Below are positions 1 through 7,292 of a DNA stretch of 12,301 nucleotides, one piece after another (position 1 is the stretch's first letter; each line of letters opens with the position of its first letter). The stretch is from Gammaproteobacteria bacterium (lineage in GTDB: Bacteria; Pseudomonadota; Gammaproteobacteria; Pseudomonadales; Halomonadaceae). The translations under genes were made by a program, and so were the position numbers. The notes below the pieces were generated by a model. That model was not told the DNA's origin. It saw only the letters and a list, made by a program, of their open reading frames with translations, and did not search any database. The DNA lies in the NCBI GenBank assembly GCA_023485185.1, contig JAMCZP010000257.1, positions 1 through 12,301 of the forward strand. The letters run 5' to 3'.

Positions 1-313
1 CCACGGCCAACAGGTAGCCGTAAGCGACGCGTTCCAGGCTGGCTAATATCTGCCAGCCCATGCCTTTGTCATTGCCGCCATAGTCGTAAAACGGGTTAAT
101 AATAAGCTCCCAGGTATCACTGATCACTTGTGAAGGAGCGGGCAGTGCGGCGGTGGGCGACGAGCAGAGAATTTCCCAAATACCAATTAACAGCGCCAGA
201 ATAACCACCGGCGGCAGCACCTTTTGTACCAGGATATCGCGCACGCGCAGCAGTGAAGGGCCAACGCTAAGCATCGGCTTGGTAAGAGTGTCGGAACGGG
301 TTGATGTATTCAT
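1..313 (-). CDS. nrtB: Nitrate-type ABC transporter permease, N-terminal part (cut by window edge)
   Basis: This is the first 104 codons of an inner-membrane permease, running off the left edge. I read it by hand: it starts MNTSTRSDTLTKP, has a hydrophobic segment (VVILALLIGIWEIL, about residues 36-49), then LPAPSQVISDTWELI and a stretch ending ASLERVAYGYLLAV. The LPAPSQV element and the SLxRVxxGY element before the membrane core are typical of the NrtB/SsuC/TauC permease group. The NPFYDYGGNDKGMGWQI segment resembles the nitrate branch. The start ATG (311-313) has a GGGAG ribosome site about 8 bases upstream and lies 26 bases after the nrtA stop, so the two are surely cotranscribed. The family assignment is firm. 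The nitrate specificity is inferred from the upstream binding protein and leader. The EAA loop that contacts the ATPase is outside the window. Confidence 0.85.
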   Translation of the reverse strand, partial: MNTSTRSDTLTKPMLSVGPSLLRVRDILVQKVLPPVVILALLIGIWEILCSSPTAALPAPSQVISDTWELIINPFYDYGGNDKGMGWQILASLERVAYGYLLAV

Positions 314-339
314 AAAGGGGCTCCCAGGCTCGCGGTGGG

Positions 340-1638
340 TTACGCCAACGCCTTGATTTCAAGACTGTCGAGGTAGGCTTGTGGGTTTTCGGGGTCGAAG
401 ACCTTGCCATCAAACAGCGTCTCAACACCGCGGGAGGTGGAGTCGGGGATGTCGGCTGAGGCAACGCCAAGTGCATCCGCGGCTTCGCGCCACAGATCTT
501 CCCGGTTGACCTGCTCAATCAGTGCGGCGCTGTCAAAATCTTGTGGCAGATAGCCCCAGCGCTTGTTCTCAGTCAGGAACCAGAGGTCATGGCTCTTGTA
601 GGGGTAAGAAGCATGCTTGTCCCAATAGCGCATCATGTGCGGATGGTTTTCCACCACACGCCCGGTGCCGTAATCAAAGTTGCCTTGGATACGGTCGATC
701 AGGTCAGCGTAGGGGGCGTGAATCCAGCGGCGGCGAGAGCAAATTTGTGCCATCTCTTCATGATTGGCAGCGTCTTCACACCACATCTGGGCTTCCATAA
801 TGGCCATCATGAGCGCTTTAGTGGCATTGGGATTGGCTTCCACGTAGTCGCTACGCATGGCGAAGGCTTTCTCTGGGTGGTCGTTCCAGAGTTCGCCAGT
901 GGTGTTGGCGGTATAGCCGATGCCCTGATTAATCAATTGATGGTTCCACGGCTCACAGACGCAGAAGGTGTCCATGCTGCCTACGCGCATATTGGCAACC
1001 ATTTGAGCTGGCGGAATGGTGATCGTGGAAATATCGCGGTTAGGGTTGATGCCGCCGGCTGCCATCCAGTAGCGTATCCACATATCGTGAGTGCCTCCGG
1101 GGAAGGTCATGGCGGCACTCACTTCGGAACCACCGCTGCGTTTAGCGGCTAGCGCCTGGGCGAATTCACACGTATCCAGTGCCACCTCTAAATCGGCATA
1201 TTCGCTGCCAACCGAGATACATTGGCCGTTAAGATTTAAGCGTGCCAACACACTCATCGGTACGGGGTGGTTATTGGGTGTAATGGTTCCCGCGCTCATT
1301 AAATAAGGCATCGGCGTCAGAATATGCGCCCCATCAATGCCGTTGCGCTGTGAACCCAATACCAGGTTGTCACGGGTAGTGCCCCAGGAGGACTGTTTAA
1401 GCACCTCCACATTGGTCATGCCATGCTTGGCGAAAAATCCCTTTTCATCGGCAACAAATAGCGGCGCGGCATCAGTCAGGGCAATAAAGCCTAACTTTGC
1501 GGCAGTCGTTTCCGGTGTTCCATTCGCGAAAGCCCAGCTAACCGGCAAGCTGCTAAGCAGTGCCGAGCCACCGACAACAGTCGCGGAGCTTTTGAGAAAG
1601 TGGCGACGTTCTGGAGAGTGAGAGATTTTTTTGCTCAT
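340..1638 (-). CDS. nrtA: Nitrate/nitrite ABC transporter periplasmic substrate-binding protein (NrtA/NasF type)
   Basis: 432 aa, close to the usual length of NrtA/NasF-type proteins. The N-terminus carries a twin-arginine signal (residues 11-16, RRHFLK), a hydrophobic stretch and a likely cleavage after AFA (about residue 38). No lipobox cysteine is present, so a soluble periplasmic protein is expected. The rest is a two-lobe binding protein of the NrtA/CmpA/SsuA superfamily. From family knowledge, W85-G86 (SSWGTTRDN), Q139 (LNGQC) and H184 (GGTHDMW) sit where nitrate ligands are found. K257 (HPEKAF) sits where NrtA has a lysine and bicarbonate-binding CmpA has glutamate. These alignments are from memory. 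The ribosome site before the ATG is weak. The gene is first in an operon with the permease at 1-313 and lies behind a terminator and ANTAR-type leader, which supports nitrogen-oxide assimilation rather than bicarbonate or sulfonate uptake. Confidence 0.88.
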   Translation of the reverse strand: MSKKISHSPERRHFLKSSATVVGGSALLSSLPVSWAFANGTPETTAAKLGFIALTDAAPLFVADEKGFFAKHGMTNVEVLKQSSWGTTRDNLVLGSQRNGIDGAHILTPMPYLMSAGTITPNNHPVPMSVLARLNLNGQCISVGSEYADLEVALDTCEFAQALAAKRSGGSEVSAAMTFPGGTHDMWIRYWMAAGGINPNRDISTITIPPAQMVANMRVGSMDTFCVCEPWNHQLINQGIGYTANTTGELWNDHPEKAFAMRSDYVEANPNATKALMMAIMEAQMWCEDAANHEEMAQICSRRRWIHAPYADLIDRIQGNFDYGTGRVVENHPHMMRYWDKHASYPYKSHDLWFLTENKRWGYLPQDFDSAALIEQVNREDLWREAADALGVASADIPDSTSRGVETLFDGKVFDPENPQAYLDSLEIKALA

Positions 1639-1692
1639 TGCACGTTACCTGTCTTTTAAAGCGTCGTTTGAAAACGTCTTTTTAAACGCAAA

Positions 1693-1750
1693 AACGGCGT
1701 CTGCAATTAAGTCCTCACTTAATTAAGTGAAGACCATTGCAGACGCCGTT
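1693..1750 (-). terminator. Intrinsic terminator/attenuator in the nrtA leader
   Basis: A 15-bp perfect inverted repeat (arms 1693-1707 and 1736-1750; AACGGCGTCTGCAAT and its complement) encloses a further near-palindrome. That inner part contains the 14-base self-complementary CACTTAATTAAGTG (1716-1729). On the minus strand the stem is followed at once by five T residues (1690-1694 read backwards), giving a classical Rho-independent terminator. No T-run follows on the plus strand. It lies about 50 bases before the nrtA start codon and after the likely transcription start, so it can act only as an attenuator for the nrtA operon. Its 5' arm overlaps hairpin P2 (1740-1755), making the two folds mutually exclusive. 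Confidence 0.85.
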
Positions 1751-1801
1751 GTCTGTTTACTAATCGTTCTGAGCTGAACCTACGTTGGCTCAGGTGATTA
1801 G
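1740..1801 (-). promoter_or_regulatory. Tandem-hairpin ANTAR-type antitermination leader RNA
   Basis: Read on the minus strand. P1 (1793-1774) has stem CTGAGCC paired with GGTTCAG (7 bp, one G.U) and loop AACGTA. P2 (1755-1740) has stem CAGAC paired with GTCTG and loop AACGGC. Both hexaloops have A at position 1 and G at position 4, the known signature of RNAs bound by ANTAR-domain antiterminators such as NasR and NasT. An 18-base linker separates them. P1 lies inside outer arms CTAATC/GATTAG (1801-1796 and 1765-1760). P2 uses 11 of the 15 bases of the terminator's 5' arm, so a protein that stabilises P2 would prevent termination and allow nrtA transcription when nitrate or nitrite is present. 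The pairing is seen directly. The protein partner is inferred and is not encoded in this window. Confidence 0.78.
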
Positions 1802-1806
1802 CATGC

Positions 1807-1822
1807 TGCAGCTTGTATGCCA
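1807..1822 (-). promoter_or_regulatory. Candidate sigma-54 (-24/-12) promoter of the nrtA operon
   Basis: The minus strand reads TGGCATACAAGCTGCA. The consensus is TGGCAC-N5-TTGCA, with GG and GC 12 bases apart as required. Mismatches are T for C at the sixth base and C for T just before TGC. The predicted start, about 12 bases downstream near 1796, falls at the edge of the first leader hairpin, so promoter and RNA signals fit together. NtrC-dependent sigma-54 control is common for nitrate assimilation operons. That NtrC acts here is inferred. Confidence 0.6.
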
Positions 1823-1932
1823 ATACGCCTAACAAATTGCAGTAAACATCCATCTTTCAATGGGTTGTTAAAAGTAATGGTAATGGCAGGAGAAAAGCCT
1901 GTTATCGATTGTTGTGCAATGCAACGTAGAAA

Positions 1933-1959
1933 TGGTGCGGTTTTCATAGACATGCACCA
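1933..1959. promoter_or_regulatory. Inverted repeat with NtrC-like half-sites, possible enhancer
   Basis: TGGTGC (1933-1938) and GCACCA (1954-1959) form a 6-bp inverted repeat with a 15-base spacer. It is centred about 150 bp upstream of the predicted sigma-54 start. The half-site GCACC/GGTGC resembles that of NtrC, but the order and spacing differ from a classical TGCAC-N-GTGCA site, so this is only a candidate. Confidence 0.25.
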
Positions 1960-1971
1960 AAAGGGCAATGT

Positions 1972-1993
1972 CCCAGGCTTAAAATTGCCTGAG
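1972..1993 (-). terminator. Weak hairpin after the siderophore-binding protein gene
   Basis: On the minus strand CTCAGGC (1993-1987) pairs with GCCTGGG (1978-1972), with one T.G pair, around an eight-base AT loop. It lies about 22 bases past the stop codon at 2016. No T-run follows immediately; a TTTT appears about ten bases on (near 1963). It may end the transcript of the 2016-2897 gene. Confidence is low because the tail is poor. Confidence 0.35.
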
Positions 1994-2015
1994 ACGAGCA
2001 AAATACCCCAGTGAA

Positions 2016-2897
2016 TTATGGTTGTGCTACCAAGGCGCTGGTCACTTCTTCGATCTGCAGCGGAAGGCTCTGCAGGCCACCACCAGAGAGATACCATAGC
2101 GCAGGGGTCAGCATAATGACCCGGGTATTTACCGCACCTGCATCTGAGAGCATTTGGGTTAACGCATCAGCTTCAGCGGGTTCATCGCCAATGGCGGCGC
2201 TGCGGTCAATGACCAGTACAACTTCCGGATCGATTTCGGCAATGGCGTCAGCTGATAGCGGTGTGAAAGTACGCGTACCGCGGGTTTCTGATATCACGCT
2301 ATCGGGCATCTCAAGTGCTGCTACGCCCAGTACGTCGTGAACCACAGAGTGCTGGTTTAACATCAGGTTACCGCCGTTGTGCGTCACCACTAGCGTGCTG
2401 GGTGCATCGCTTAAGGCGTCGCGCTTGTTTGCAATGTCAGCGTGAAGCACTTTAAGCGCCTCTTCTGCGCGCTCTTCTGCGTGCAACAGCGTCGCCAGTT
2501 GGCGAACGTTATCGTCAAATGACGTTAAATAGTCGTCGCCTTGTAGGCTGGTATTAAGAGTAGGGGCAATAACCTCGAGCTCGCGTTGCCAGTCGCCTTG
2601 CCGCCCAGTAAAGAGAATGAAATGCGGTTTGCTATCGGTCAACGCTTCGATGTCTGGTGAGCGTAGGCCGCCAATATCGGTGACTTCATCGTTTGCATAC
2701 TGCTCCAGATAGTCCGGTAGGCTGGATTTGGGCACACCTACCACCTGCTCGCTTAAACCTAACGCATCCAGCGTATCCAGACTGCCTAAATCGAACGTGG
2801 CAATGCGCTGGCTGGCTTGGGCGACGCTAACGGCTGTAAGCAATAACGTAGCAGCAGCGGTAGTTGCGAATCGTGCGGTAATCACCTGAGACTTCAT
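2016..2897 (-). CDS. Iron-siderophore ABC transporter substrate-binding protein (FatB/YclQ/CeuE type)
   Basis: 293 aa periplasmic binding protein. A Sec signal peptide covers about residues 1-28 (cationic start, hydrophobic TLLLTAVSVAQA, cleavage after AQA), with no lipobox cysteine. The mature part is a class III (TroA/FecB-like) fold. It has LDTLDALGL and VVGVPKSSLPDYLEQY near the front, then DIGGLRSPDIEAL...KPHFILFTGRQ, and a second lobe with LVVTHNGGNL and a closing SGGGLQSLPLQIEEV. These blocks match the FatB/YclQ group that binds catecholate siderophores. Partner permease and ATPase genes are not adjacent, so the protein must work with components encoded elsewhere or with a xenosiderophore system. 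A promoter with a nested inverted repeat lies directly upstream (2910-2952), suggesting iron control. Exact ligand unknown. Confidence 0.82.
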   Translation of the reverse strand: MKSQVITARFATTAAATLLLTAVSVAQASQRIATFDLGSLDTLDALGLSEQVVGVPKSSLPDYLEQYANDEVTDIGGLRSPDIEALTDSKPHFILFTGRQGDWQRELEVIAPTLNTSLQGDDYLTSFDDNVRQLATLLHAEERAEEALKVLHADIANKRDALSDAPSTLVVTHNGGNLMLNQHSVVHDVLGVAALEMPDSVISETRGTRTFTPLSADAIAEIDPEVVLVIDRSAAIGDEPAEADALTQMLSDAGAVNTRVIMLTPALWYLSGGGLQSLPLQIEEVTSALVAQP

Positions 2898-2909
2898 GCT
2901 AATTCCTTT

Positions 2910-2952
2910 TATGAGAAAATATTCTATATGCGATATTTTCTCATATTCTCAA
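2910..2952 (-). promoter_or_regulatory. Promoter with 13-bp operator repeat around the -10 box, Fur-like
   Basis: On the minus strand there is a -35 TTGAGA (2952-2947) and a -10 TATAGA (2928-2923) with an 18-base spacer, upstream of the ATG at 2897. A perfect 13-bp inverted repeat, TATGAGAAAATAT (2910-2922) and its complement (2933-2945), brackets the -10 within its 10-base gap. A repressor bound there would block polymerase. The minus-strand 19-mer at 2950-2932 matches the classical Fur consensus at 11 of 19 positions by my count. Together with the siderophore-binding gene this suggests iron repression, but another repressor could own the palindrome. Confidence 0.55.
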
Positions 2953-3009
2953 GGAAAAATGTGACGTGTCGTTAATGGGTGCTGGAACAGCATGTTGCGC
3001 AAAACGCGA

Positions 3010-3032
3010 CCGCCCTCAATGATTGAGGGCGG
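3010..3032 (-). terminator. Terminator hairpin after preA
   Basis: CCGCCCTCAA (3010-3019) and TTGAGGGCGG (3023-3032) form a perfect 10-bp GC-rich stem with a 3-base loop, about 30 bases beyond the preA stop codon. On the minus strand it is followed by TCGCGTTTTG, a short, slightly displaced T-run. It most likely ends the pyrimidine-degradation operon. Confidence 0.7.
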
Positions 3033-3062
3033 AGCTGCTGTGATGATTGTTTAAAACGGTGC

Positions 3063-4406
3063 TTAGGAAGCGACACGGAAAGGATTACGCGGGTCGTCAT
3101 CCCAAGCGAGGAAGGGCTTGCCGGTTTCCTGAGGCACCATGGTGATGCAGTTTTCCACCGGGCAGGTGATCTGGCAAAGGTTGCAGCCCACGCACTCGTC
3201 TTCGATGACCTCGTAGCGGCGCGCGCCGTCTTGCTCGGTGAGCTTGGCAATCGACTGGTGGGAGGTGTCCTCGCAGGCGATATAGCAGCGGCCACACTCG
3301 ATGCACAGGTCCTGGTCGATATGGGCGATGGTCTTGAAGTTGATGTCCAGGTGCTTCCAGTCGGTGGTTTGTGGCACCGCCTTGCGGGAAAACGCTTCGA
3401 TGGAGTCGTAGCCTTTTTCCGCCATCCAGCGGGAGAGGCCATCTTTCATCTCTTCAACAATGCGAAAACCGTTGAGCATGGCAGCGGTGCACACCTGCAC
3501 GCTGCCCGCGCCCAGGGCGATGAATTCCGCCGCATCCCGCCAGGTGGAAATCCCGCCAATACCGGAAATGGGCAGCGTGGGCGTGGCTGGGTCTCGGGCA
3601 ATTTCTGCCACCATGTTCAGGGCGATGGGTTTCACCGCGCTGCCGCAGTAGCCGCCGTGGGTGCTCTGATGGCCCACGGTGGGTTTGGCGACCATGTTGT
3701 CCAGGTCGATGCTGGTAATGGAGTTGATGGTGTTGATCAACGAGACTGCATCAGCGCCGCCTCGCAGTGCCGCCTGGGCGCCCACGCGAATATCGGTGAT
3801 GTTGGGGGTGAGCTTGACGATGACCGGCTTGGAGTAGTGCTTTTTACACCAGTAGGTGACTTTTTCGATCAAATCCGGGTTTTGGCCCACCGCCGCGCCC
3901 ATGCCGCGTTCCGGCATGCCGTGGGGGCAGCCCAGGTTGAGCTCGATGCCGTCTGCGCCGGTGGCTTCCACCCGCGGCAGGATATACGCCCAGGCCTCCT
4001 CGTTGCAGGGCACCATGATGGAGACGATCAGCGCCCGGTCCGGCCAATCCTTCTTCACCTGGGTGATCTCTTGAAGGTTGATCTCCAGCGAACGGTCGGT
4101 AATCAGCTCGATATTGTTGAAACCGATCACCTCGCGGTTTTTGCCGTAGTGGGCCGAGTAGCGGGAGGAGACGTTCACCGCCGCGGGCTCTTCGCCAAGG
4201 GTTTTCCATACCACGCCGCCCCAGCCCGCTTCATAGGCGCGCACCACGTTGTAGGCTTTGTCGGTAGGCGGGGCCGAGGCCAGCCAGAAGGGGTTGGGGG
4301 CTTTGATACCGGCAAAGTTCACCGACAGATCGACGCCGTTCACCACGCTGTCGCCGCTATGTTTCTTGCCTGGAAAAGAGAGGGTGTTGAAAGGTGTGGT
4401 GTTCAT
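3063..4406 (-). CDS. preA: NAD-dependent dihydropyrimidine dehydrogenase, catalytic subunit PreA
   Basis: 447 aa. It reduces uracil or thymine to the 5,6-dihydro base, the first step of reductive pyrimidine catabolism, in a cytoplasmic complex with PreT. Residues about 25-340 form an FMN-binding dihydroorotate-dehydrogenase-like barrel. The active-site block NLGCPHGMPERGMG contains C160, the expected general acid of dihydropyrimidine dehydrogenases. VKLTPNITDI, SGIGGI (281-286) and GAGSVQVCTA (299-308) are the usual flavin-phosphate elements. The C-terminus has two [4Fe-4S] motifs: C368/C371/C374/C378 and C405/C408/C411/C415. All key residues are present and the length is a little above that of enterobacterial PreA. 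The ATG overlaps the preT stop in ATGA, pointing to coupled translation and a fixed subunit ratio. It is the last gene of the operon, with a terminator at 3010-3032. Confidence 0.96.
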   Translation of the reverse strand: MNTTPFNTLSFPGKKHSGDSVVNGVDLSVNFAGIKAPNPFWLASAPPTDKAYNVVRAYEAGWGGVVWKTLGEEPAAVNVSSRYSAHYGKNREVIGFNNIELITDRSLEINLQEITQVKKDWPDRALIVSIMVPCNEEAWAYILPRVEATGADGIELNLGCPHGMPERGMGAAVGQNPDLIEKVTYWCKKHYSKPVIVKLTPNITDIRVGAQAALRGGADAVSLINTINSITSIDLDNMVAKPTVGHQSTHGGYCGSAVKPIALNMVAEIARDPATPTLPISGIGGISTWRDAAEFIALGAGSVQVCTAAMLNGFRIVEEMKDGLSRWMAEKGYDSIEAFSRKAVPQTTDWKHLDINFKTIAHIDQDLCIECGRCYIACEDTSHQSIAKLTEQDGARRYEVIEDECVGCNLCQITCPVENCITMVPQETGKPFLAWDDDPRNPFRVAS

Positions 4407-5782
4407 GCGGCCTCCTGCTGGGCGGCGAGCGCTTGATGGATGGCGTGGGCGGCCAGCTTGCCGTGCTGTACTGCTTGCACGGTGAGGTCCTGGCCGGGTT
4501 TGACGCAGTCGCCGCCGGCGTAAACGTTGGGCAGTGAGGTCTGGAACAGCTCGTTGACGTGAATGCGCTCGCCATCTCGGGCCAGTTCGGCGGCGGTGGC
4601 ATCGCGTAGGCTGTCGCCCTCGAAGCCCTGGCCGATGGCGGTGAAAACGGCATCCGCCGCGATCTCGAAGGTCTCGCCCGTGGTGGAGAGGCTGCCTTGC
4701 TGCTCTGCGGTGTGGGCAAAACGCATGCCTGCCACTCGCCCTTGGGCGTCCAGCAGAATCTCGTCCGGCTGGGCCCAGGTCACCATGCGCACGCCGTTGG
4801 CCTTGGCGATCTCCTGTTCGTGGTCGGTGGCGGACATCGCCTCAGTGCCACGGCGATACACCAGAGTGACCTCCTTTGCCCCCAAACGCGCCATTTGCGT
4901 GGCCATATCGATGGCGGTATTGCCTGCGCCAATCACGATGCAGCGCTTGGCCACGGCCAGGGCGCTCAGGTCATCGGTTTGGCGCAGGGTCTTGATGTAG
5001 TCCACGGCAGGCATCAGGCCCAGTGCATCTTCGCCGGTCAGCCCTAGCGTGCGGCTGGCCCCCAGCCCCAACCCCAGAAACACGCTGTCGTACTGCTGGC
5101 GCAGGGTATCGAGAGTGAGGTTGTCGCCCAGACGTTGGCCGTACTGGAGGTCGATGCCGCCAATGTCCAGCAGGAACTCGACTTCCTTGCGGGCAAAATC
5201 GTCGGTCATCTTGTAGCGGGCAATGCCGTACTCGTTGAGCCCGCCAGGCTTTTGCTCGGCCTCGAAGATGGTGACCTGGTGGCCCAGCATGGCCAAGCGA
5301 TGAGCGCAGGAGAGCCCCGCAGGCCCCGCGCCCACCACGGCAACATGGCGGCCAGTGCTGGCGGCACGCTTGAAGGGGTGGCTATCGAACTGCATGTGGT
5401 CGGTAGCGTGGCGCTGGAGCAAACCGATCAGTACCGGCTGGCACTCGGCGTCGTGGTTACGCACGCAGCTGCGTTCGCAAAGGATTTCCGTGGGGCACAC
5501 CCGGGCGCAGCTGCCGCCGAGGATATTGGCTTCCAGAATGGTTTCTGCTGCGCCATTAATGTTGTGGTCACTGATTTGGCGGATGAAGCTGGGAATGTCG
5601 ATGTCCGACGGGCAGGCCTCGACGCAGGGCGCGTCATAGCAGTACAGGCAGCGCTGGCTTTCGATGATGGCCTGGCGCGGCGTCAGCGGCGGATGCAGGT
5701 CGCTGAAGTTGCTTGCCAGCGTCGCTGGGTCGTAGGTGCCGACCTCTTTTGCGCTGGGCAGATGATCAAGTGAATGGGTCAC
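4403..5782 (-). CDS. preT: NAD-dependent dihydropyrimidine dehydrogenase, electron-input subunit PreT
   Basis: 459 aa from a GTG start at 5782. GGAG lies 8 bases upstream of that GTG. An in-frame ATG at 5848 would lack a clear ribosome site and overlap hydA by 26 bases. PreT takes electrons from NAD(P)H onto FAD and passes them through Fe-S clusters to PreA. The N-terminal cluster domain has C45/C48/C53/C57 and C92/C96/C102/C106. Q123 (in VLIGLLQRHA) may match the unusual glutamine cluster ligand known in mammalian enzyme. The FAD site is GAGPAG (151-156), with PGGLNEYGI (179-187) after it. The NAD(P)-site is GAGNTA (285-290), and VYAGGDC lies near the C-terminus. The architecture is that of GltD-like oxidoreductases and of the N-terminal half of eukaryotic DPYD. 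It sits 40 bases after hydA and overlaps preA by 4. Confidence 0.95.
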   Translation of the reverse strand: MTHSLDHLPSAKEVGTYDPATLASNFSDLHPPLTPRQAIIESQRCLYCYDAPCVEACPSDIDIPSFIRQISDHNINGAAETILEANILGGSCARVCPTEILCERSCVRNHDAECQPVLIGLLQRHATDHMQFDSHPFKRAASTGRHVAVVGAGPAGLSCAHRLAMLGHQVTIFEAEQKPGGLNEYGIARYKMTDDFARKEVEFLLDIGGIDLQYGQRLGDNLTLDTLRQQYDSVFLGLGLGASRTLGLTGEDALGLMPAVDYIKTLRQTDDLSALAVAKRCIVIGAGNTAIDMATQMARLGAKEVTLVYRRGTEAMSATDHEQEIAKANGVRMVTWAQPDEILLDAQGRVAGMRFAHTAEQQGSLSTTGETFEIAADAVFTAIGQGFEGDSLRDATAAELARDGERIHVNELFQTSLPNVYAGGDCVKPGQDLTVQAVQHGKLAAHAIHQALAAQQEAA

Positions 5783-5822
5783 GGTCGTTTCTCCATTGCT
5801 CTGTTCTTCGTAGGGGCCGGGA

Positions 5823-7292
<1,470 letters not shown>

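Noticed and set aside
541..1152. Plus-strand open frame (203 codons) opposite nrtA
   Set aside because: Shadow of nrtA, which has a clear Tat signal and family motifs.
1716..1729. Perfect 14-bp AT-rich palindrome as a protein operator
   Set aside because: It is the apical part of the long terminator stem (1693-1750), so an RNA role explains it without a separate DNA-binding site.
1817..2014. Short plus-strand frame in the nrtA upstream region
   Set aside because: It crosses the sigma-54 element and the hairpin after the siderophore gene, lacks a ribosome site, and shows no family features; better explained as regulatory DNA.
3231..4436. Long plus-strand open frame (401 codons) opposite preA
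   Set aside because: It is antisense to a gene with intact active-site and Fe-S motifs. Its His/Gly/Ala/Val-rich translation is what high-GC codon bias produces on the opposite strand, and no family pattern is visible.
5135..5773. Plus-strand open frame (212 codons) opposite preT
   Set aside because: Shadow frame of preT, with composition typical of antisense frames and no motif.
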